Assembly: GCA_973895155.1 (NCBI GenBank)
Contig: OZ316895.1
Location: 12,152,001-12,216,000, forward strand
Source: Marsupella aquatica
Taxonomy: Eukaryota > Marchantiophyta
Length of the DNA: 64,000 nucleotides
Reading direction: 5' to 3'
Program-made: the position numbers and the translations under genes
Part shown: positions 57,615 through 64,000 of the stretch, in pieces
Position numbering within the stretch: position 1 is the stretch's first letter
How the letters are laid out: each line of letters starts with the position of its first letter
Notes under the pieces: generated by a model
The model's database searches: none
Told to the model about the DNA's origin: nothing
What the model saw: the letters and a program-made list of their open reading frames with translations, nothing else

Positions 57615-60600
57615 ATGCAGCCTGTGAAAGGAAGATTGCAGGGATTGTCACATTCTGTGAATCCTTATGAGGAGGCCCGAAAGCGGAACATAGAGCATAA
57701 TGTCAAAATTATGCATGATCTAGGACTGGGGCCAGGCTGCATGCTGATGTGTGTGTTAATATGTCTGTTGCAAATTTGATTCAGTAGATGAAGTTGTCAG
57801 GTTCATGTTCTGTTTTCATATTCCAGATTGGCCTCATACTAGTATGGATCCTGTACATAAGTACTAGTGTTACAGTGTTGTAGATTCATTTTGCATGTAT
57901 GTTTGATCTACATTGGTGTATGTTGATGATTGCTTTGTTCCTTAGAGGCCCAACCACACATGTACAACGAGAGAGAGGAAAGCCTGCTTTGGTGAAAGGT
58001 ACTTCAACTGAAACATTGCCAAAGAGGAGGAGCTCTAGACTATCAGAAGTTACCAAGGTGAACATGGCAGAGTGTGGTGATGATGGCTATGGTTCTTCTT
58101 CTGAGTATGACACTGAGGATTCTGACATTGGAGGGTCAGAACCAGAGAGTGAACAACAGGTAATGCTTGAACTTCATCATCCTAATAGGAAGGGATCCTT
58201 GTCCCTTTTTCAAATTATATGTTGATATGCTTACGTTGTCCATGATGTAGGTACAAAAACAAAATCGTGGTCCTAAGAAGACTGGGCCTGGTGGAGGTGG
58301 GCTGGTGAGATGTTGGAAAGACCCAGACACTGGACTCTTATATGAAAGTGAGTGGATTGTACTGTTCTACTTTTCAGGTGTGTTTGGAAGTTGATATTCT
58401 ACTTGGAAATGAAATTAATTGAAGTGCTTTGGTGTTGTGTATTTGTTTAGTGGTTCCATCAGCATCTGAAGGCAGATCAGGTCAATCTGATGTACTACAT
58501 TCCAGAGGATCTTCAGGTAATACACAATCTGCTCGTCATGCATATGAAAGAGCATTTGCTCAACTTTTCAATCATGTACATATTTTTTGATTGAATGCAT
58601 GTGTGTGCATTGCAGGCGGGGCCTCTGAGATGCGCAGGGAACGAAGGCATGCTAAGAAGCAGTTTGATAATACTGCCAAACAACGAAGGGATCATGGAGA
58701 TTTGCCCAAACACATTAAAGTGAGTATTGTACTTTTTTTGAATGTAGATTTAGACAAATCTGATCCTCTCTGTTGTTGTGTGTATAAAACTTGGACTCTT
58801 CATAAATTCCAGAGTTATGAATTGACATTGTCTGTGAAATGCAGATTTATGACAATGATATTGATGATTCTGATGGCAACAAACAATACTGGCTGGAGGA
58901 ACTTCGTGGCAACGTACTCAGAGTCTTTGATGTATCAAAGCCAAAATGGACTGATCATCCACAAGTTCATACAACCACAGTGTGGAATAACATGGCAGCT
59001 GAGTGGAAGTATGTGGGTGGGGAATTTATTAAGACCAAATTCCAGAGTCATTGTCGTGGCATATTGAAGAGAGAGTGCCATAAAATGCATGTTTACTGGA
59101 AGAAAGTTTGCAATGAGGATCCAACCAAACCTGGGCCATCTGGTGTTGATCCAAAGAAATGGGCAGCTTTGGTATCTCATTTTACCAGTCCAGCATTGAT
59201 ATCTTTGAGTAAACAGATGACTGATAAAAGAGCACGAGTGCAAGATACCTCTCACTTTGGAAGAGGAGGGCATGTTGCAGCAACAAAGAGAATGGTAAAT
59301 TGTGGCCTGTATCATTTTCACTATCAATTCTGTCTTGTTTGTGAATCTTGATGAAAACAGACTCTGTGATTCTCATTCATTGTGTGTTTGAACAGAAGCA
59401 GAAGAGAGGATCAAGCCCAGGTATATCTGACCTGAAACAAAACCATGGTAGTCAGGGTTCATTGCCAAAGGTGACAATGAGCCCATCATTGGCAAGTGCA
59501 GAAGGTCAGACTGGTAGTTTTGTGGGAGCAAAGGTGAGCCCATCATTGGCAAGTGGGGAGGGTAAAAGTGCTAGCTTACTGGGGCGAGGAAACAGACATG
59601 GATCAGCTGTGAGTATTGTCATACCAATTTGATTTGTACGAACCCCTCCATTTGACAGAGTGTTGTGTCGTTTGTAAGTTTGACAGTGAGAATGTTGTGT
59701 TAGTTTGTGGTTCATTTACAGACCCCACATTCAAAAGAAGAAATCACTGCCATTGGGGCTGTGAAATTGGATGTTGCTGAGTTGAAAGGCACTGTGAGAG
59801 AGTTGACAAACATGATGACTACGTGGATGGCACATCACACCAGTAATGCACAAGTTCCAACAGTTGTACCTAGTCACAGTAAGTTGACTACAGCTACCAA
59901 ACAAGGTAGTAGAAAGCGATCTCTTACTTTTTCAGGTGATAATGAAGGTAAAATTCTCTATCATGTATACACTGTCCATTCAATGTAATTATTGTGATGT
60001 GTATATGTTCATTGCATGTTTATAATGTTCTTGCATGTTTTTAGTGTGATTATATGTTGCTGGTGTATACATGTTTGTTTATGCATTTCTTTTGTGTGTG
60101 TTTTATGACAGCATCTTTAGGGGAGCCTCCTGTGTCGCAGGGAAGACCAACTGACACAGCTAACAGTTCTTTGAAGCAAACTGAATTGGAAGTGAACCTT
60201 TTGCCATCTAAGTTGCCCAAAGAAGCCATTTCAGATGCCTTTCAGTTGCCAGAGGATAAGTCAAATCAGCTGACACCAGATGTAACCCCAGAATCATCTG
60301 AGTTGCCAAAAGAAACTCCTATTCCAAGTGAGCAGGATGACACTCCATCAACTAGAAAGGGAAAGAAGAAAAGGAAGAAAGGATCCTCAGCAAATGCATC
60401 ACCTGCACAGAAGAAACCAATGCAGTCTCCTAACCCCATTGCAAAGGTAAATGTGTGTTTGATTTGAGTGTTCTTCTATCTTTCAATTTCTGTTTATTGT
60501 ATTTTTAACAAAATGTGTTGTTCACAGTTTGCAAGAGGAGATTTGGTGAAGATGAAGAGCGTTGTGGACAATTCCATGATAGTGGCAAAAGGTGAGGTGA

Positions 60601-60659
60601 CAGGGCTGCCAGGAGAAGATAAGTTTCATTGTGCAAATTTTGAAAGCCCTTTCTTGTGA
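57615..60659 (+). CDS. CACTA accessory protein, TNPA-like, ten exons, 656 aa, apparently intact
   Basis: In En/Spm elements TNPA-type proteins bind the subterminal repeats, assist excision and modulate promoter methylation. Exons: 57615-57748, 57946-58159, 58251-58347, 58451-58516, 58616-58719, 58845-59294, 59396-59608, 59722-59947, 60112-60446 and 60528-60659. Every junction is GT-AG, all phases agree, and the total is 1,971 bases with no internal stop. N-terminal NPYEEARKRNIEHNVKIMHD-LGLG is the motif usual in this family. An RRSSRLSEV basic patch and an acidic Ser stretch follow. The central 150-codon exon (DRKARV-type Trp-rich region, HCRGILKRECHKMHVYWKKV, GVDPKKWAALVSHF) matches plant transposase-24/PTTA-like proteins. 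Then come two KVSPSLASGEG-like repeats, a short coiled coil and a lysine-rich tail with KGKKKRKKG. It starts at the ATG of MQPVKGRLQG. Confidence 0.82.
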
Positions 60660-61139
60660 GTGCGTGTGATTGAAGTGTTTGTAGATGTGGCATTGCCATT
60701 TGCCAATGCAGGGGAGAACCAGTCTAAATTATCTGATGTGAAAGGATGAATGCCCTATGGAACTCTAGATTGCTTAAGAAGCAATAGAAATAGCACTCTG
60801 TCAAGAAACACTAGACATGATAGAATGACAGCTCTGTTTTTCTATAAACATGCAGAGTGATTGGTATGTTAGGTTATAACAATTGACAATCTAATATTAT
60901 TGATGTCAATGTAGTTTTGTTTCATAAATTTGCATTGAGTTCAATAGTTACTGTGAGACTTATGAAGGTATCTTGTATGAATGTCAATTGGATTTGTGAT
61001 ATATATAGAATGTTTCTTTAAGTTTTCATTAAGCAAATCTATTGAATGGCTTTGTAATGTATGATTTTTGATTGACATGAAGTTTTATCTATCATGATCA
61101 CTTAAATTTGAATTTCTCCAAATCATTGAATACTTCACC
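60660..61139. other. 3' flank of the TNPA-like gene
   Basis: AT-rich, no ORF. It probably contains the 3' UTR and polyadenylation region. Confidence 0.5.
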
Positions 61140-61818
61140 TGAATGACTGGCTAGAATGACTGATGTAATGGTCATTATCCACAACTATCTTTGTGACCAA
61201 TATGACTCAACTCTGGTCATTAAAGACATAGACTAAATGATTCAAAGAATGACATATTCAACGACCGTTCTCATGGTCATTATAAACAAGTCCACTATGA
61301 CTCACTTTATGTCATTCAAGTCATGTCATTAATGACTAATGTGTTCTTTACGTGCCTCCTCCCAATTGAACCACGTGTCTCAATATGACTTGTTTATACC
61401 ATAGTCATTTTGGACACGTCTAAAATGACGCAAATATATTGTCAAATGATGATAACTCTTTGAACCACGTGTCACTATTTGATTTGTTATATAATGTACG
61501 TCATTTTGGACAAGTCCAAAATGACCAATGTTATTTGTTTTTGATTGCCACGTGTCGTTGTGTGATTGGGTACGGGGACCATCGACGGTCAACGGCAATT
61601 GACCGTCGATGATGATTTGTGTAGTCATTTTGGACCGTTCAGCATTTATGACCATATCATAAAAACGGTCATTTAGGATAGTATGAAATGACCACATGTT
61701 TTTAGCGTCATTTGTCCAAAAGGACCATGACCAAAATGTCTGTTGTGACGCGTCTGGAGAGACAAGAACGATTGCGTCATTGTTTTGTTAAAAAGACCTG
61801 ATTAATAGTCATTGTTTC
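61140..61818. repeat. CACTA right subterminal region, dense GTCATT/AATGAC motifs
   Basis: More than twenty GTCATT, AATGAC or AATGACC-type hexamers in both orientations within about 680 bases, with phrases such as TCATTTTGGAC and AAATGACCA shared with the left end. No long unit is repeated here, unlike the left end, so the two subterminal regions are strongly unequal in size. Confidence 0.85.
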
Positions 61819-61848
61819 CGTCATAAAATACATTGTTTTCTACTAGTG
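61819..61848 (-). repeat. right terminal inverted repeat of the CACTA element
   Basis: On the minus strand it starts CACTAGTAGAAAACAATG and continues to TTTATGACG, mirroring the left end. Confidence 0.9.
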
Positions 61849-64000
61849 TTAGATTTCCTGAAGGCGTCCAATGGAAATACAATTGGTAAAACGCTTTTAA
61901 ATGTACTAGTGTTGTAAATCCTTTCTTCTAATGAAAATGGAGAATTTTGTCAATCTTTGATGGAACAAGCTTACCAAACTCATTGATGAACTTATTTTCA
62001 TTTTACCAACATTTAAACTCTTTTGTTGTGCCAACTTGATGAAGTCCTTGGTAAGACCACCACATAACCTCTTCAGATTCTTGTTTGTCAAGTGGTATTT
62101 CTGACACAACAAAGCCATCTCATGTTTCTTGTGATTATTCCAAAGGGAATTAACATCTGTGCGGTTATTTTCCTGATAATCACCTAAGTATTCAATCAAA
62201 TATATTTGAAATATTTTTTTGACTTCTTATTCAGATAAATTTGTTTCATTAATACTAATAATTTTTTTGTAACATCTGCATCATGGTTTGCAGTAAGGAG
62301 TCTATTTTTTAAACAGCCAAGAAATTTTCTTTTTCTTGAGCAAGCATGAAGCTATTTTGTGAAGATTTTCTTCTTCCATTCTTTGTAAATCCTTGAAAAA
62401 TGTTTTGTTCAATTGCCATATTGTTTGTGTCTTGTAATCATTGAACTCTTTTTGCATTTTCCATTGAATGAAATCATTTCTTCCTCCCAAGACTCTTCAA
62501 ACACACTTATTCATTTTTGGAAAACTTTATCAATCATTGTAAAAATGAATATTTTAAAAGTGAAACGTTGATGAGTTTTGCGCCCCAGGAAATACCAATC
62601 TTTGCAACATTAAGAAATAGATTGAAAAATGCTAAAATATTTGTGTTAGATCAATAGAAAAGGTTACAGCCCCTAGCATATGCTAACCATTATTGAGACT
62701 ACTGAAAATGATCGAGGAAAATTCACAGATCTTCATTAGATATAGATAAGATTACAACCTACGAGTTATGCTAAATTATCTTCCAATGAGACCCCTTGAC
62801 TAGCGTGTTGTCCTTTTGGGAGTAGCCAAACTCTTTTCAAACGGTCTGAGTCTATGAAATGACAAGAGGAAAAGTTTGCTTGAGCATCTAACCTTGTCCT
62901 CTAGATATTGTTGAATGCTCGGGGCAAGCTCATCAGGGTCACATTGTTCTTGGTGTTATAAAGAGCCCAAAATATTACTCTAATATGGGCCAGTTGCCTT
63001 CCAAAAATCTTGAGTTCCCGAAAAGAGGAACTTCAGTCTATATTTCTTTATGAGTATCTAGTGTAGTCTAATAGACTTCAAGTATCAGTCATCAATTTTA
63101 TTACTTGAAAATCCACTAGTTTAAGAGTACGTTGGCTGATAGGTCTTAGACTCTTCCTATTCTCATTCCTTGGTCATGTCATTTGATGGTGTCGTGAGAT
63201 TTTCTCATGTATGCATCAAACTTGCATACCAATACAACTTTTAAATATTTCAAAGATTTTCAAAAAATAGCGGATTAAAAATACATATCAAATTTATTTT
63301 AAAATACTTAAAATTATGCAAGAATGTTAAAATAAGATATTTCCAACCCTCGACAAAGTTTTATCGCAAATAAAGTTGAAATTATGTTGAAATCGTGTTA
63401 ATTAATTAGGGCAAAAATTAAAGAAATTTGGAAGAATCTGGTATACAAGAAAGACAATATATTTTTACAATCTAAATTTTAGGCTTAATCATAATCTATT
63501 ATGTATAAGAAGATAACTTTCAAAATTTGAACTAAAATGAAAATACAATTTGACAAAAATATGTGAATCAAGATTAGACCATAAATTTGGTTTATTAAAA
63601 ATTGACTAATTAAAAAATTTTGTTTGATTTTTTAAAAAGATTTTAAAGAAGATTTTTAGAATCTTGAAATCTTGATCACCATTTTAGATATTGGATCGAA
63701 TATTGAATTAGGGAAGCCAATTGTTTTAGAAAGTAGTCCACTGTTAAAAAATAGCTCATTATTTAGAAAATAGCTCATTGTTTTATGAAGATGCACACTG
63801 TTTTAGAAAGTAACTCACTATTTTAGGTAGTCAAGTCCATTATTTTAGAAAACCAAGCCTATTATTTTGGATGTTGAATCCAACATTTAAGATCTTTGAA
63901 TAATATAAATTAGTCCCAAGAGGTGGAGCAATGACATTAGATGAAAGCAATATCCAAGTGCTGTTAATCTACAAAATTGATGCTCTATGAGTGTAGTAGG
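61849..64000. other. AT-rich right flank, no confident gene
   Basis: Two minus-strand ORFs are readable (62490-62302: FIQWKMQKEFNDYKTQTIWQ and onward; 62199-61906: CQKYHLTNKNLKRLCGGL and onward) and could be parts of one lysine-rich helical protein interrupted by stops. No family is recognised. 63720-63880 holds degenerate repeats of about 25-30 bases (TTTTAGAAARTAgCTCA-like). The remainder shows nothing. Confidence 0.45.

Larger units (their letters stand above)
42314..61848 (+). mobile_element. 19.5-kb CACTA (En/Spm) DNA transposon carrying three genes
   Basis: The left end reads CACTAGAAGAAAATAGGG and the right end, reversed, reads CACTAGTAGAAAACAATG, the diagnostic CACTA termini. Flanking triplets are TCA (42311-42313) and TTA (61849-61851), a 3-bp target duplication with one mismatch. 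Both subterminal regions are packed with GTCATT/AATGAC motifs, the usual binding sites for the element's own protein. Inside, on the plus strand, lie an EDM2-like PHD gene (52360-53019), a Tnp2-type transposase (53620-57520) and an accessory TNPA-like gene (57615-60659). Confidence 0.93.

Noticed and set aside
62302-62490. Lysine-rich ORF as a real gene
   Set aside because: It is in strongly AT-rich DNA where such ORFs are common. The continuation to 61906 needs several stops to be ignored.

Overview
This window looks like nuclear DNA of a land plant. It has a plant-type initiator tRNA-Met gene, a plant-type TBC-domain GTPase-activating protein with small exons and GT-AG introns, two TTTAGGG telomere-type units, and the usual plant transposon mix: Ty1/copia, Helitron, CACTA and a solo LTR. 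The species cannot be named from the sequence. A gene-poor, transposon-rich layout and an unusual many-exon coiled-coil gene would fit a non-seed plant (bryophyte, lycophyte or fern), but that is a guess.

Layout. 1-5402: minus-strand Ty1/copia retrotransposon, cut by the window start, with one LTR and a primer-binding site at its right end. 5403-8440: intergenic DNA with small repeats. About 9027-21399: plus-strand, many-exon gene for a long coiled-coil protein of unknown function. A tRNA-iMet gene lies on the opposite strand inside its largest intron. 23291-25718: minus-strand TBC (Rab-GAP) gene, five exons, intact, 511 aa. 26610-34427: dead Helitron on the minus strand. Its Rep domain is split by a 2,393-bp solo LTR (29245-31637) with a perfect 5-bp target duplication. 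35220-38941: second copy of the same copia family, truncated at both ends. 38945-41577: decayed transposon-like ORFs on the plus strand, including a Gly/Ser-rich repeat ORF. 42314-61848: a 19.5-kb CACTA (En/Spm) DNA transposon with matching terminal inverted repeats. 61849-64000: AT-rich flank with no confident gene.

The CACTA element is the main find. Its left end carries two arrays: seven copies of an 83-bp unit, then seven copies of a roughly 575-bp unit. Each 575-bp unit holds a 36-bp near-palindrome and many GTCATT/AATGAC motifs. Three plus-strand genes follow: (i) an intact 219-aa multi-PHD protein resembling the zinc-finger region of the plant heterochromatin regulator EDM2; (ii) a Tnp2/TNPD-type transposase with the expected domains but one frameshift and one Trp-to-stop change; (iii) an accessory TNPA-like protein whose ten exons join in frame to 656 codons. 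An element that carries an EDM2-like chromatin reader together with its own DNA-binding protein could interfere with host silencing. That role is inference.

The other systems are connected. The primer-binding sites of both copia copies complement the 3' end of the tRNA-iMet gene in this same window. Both copia copies also share an in-frame TGA exactly between the Gag zinc knuckle and the protease.
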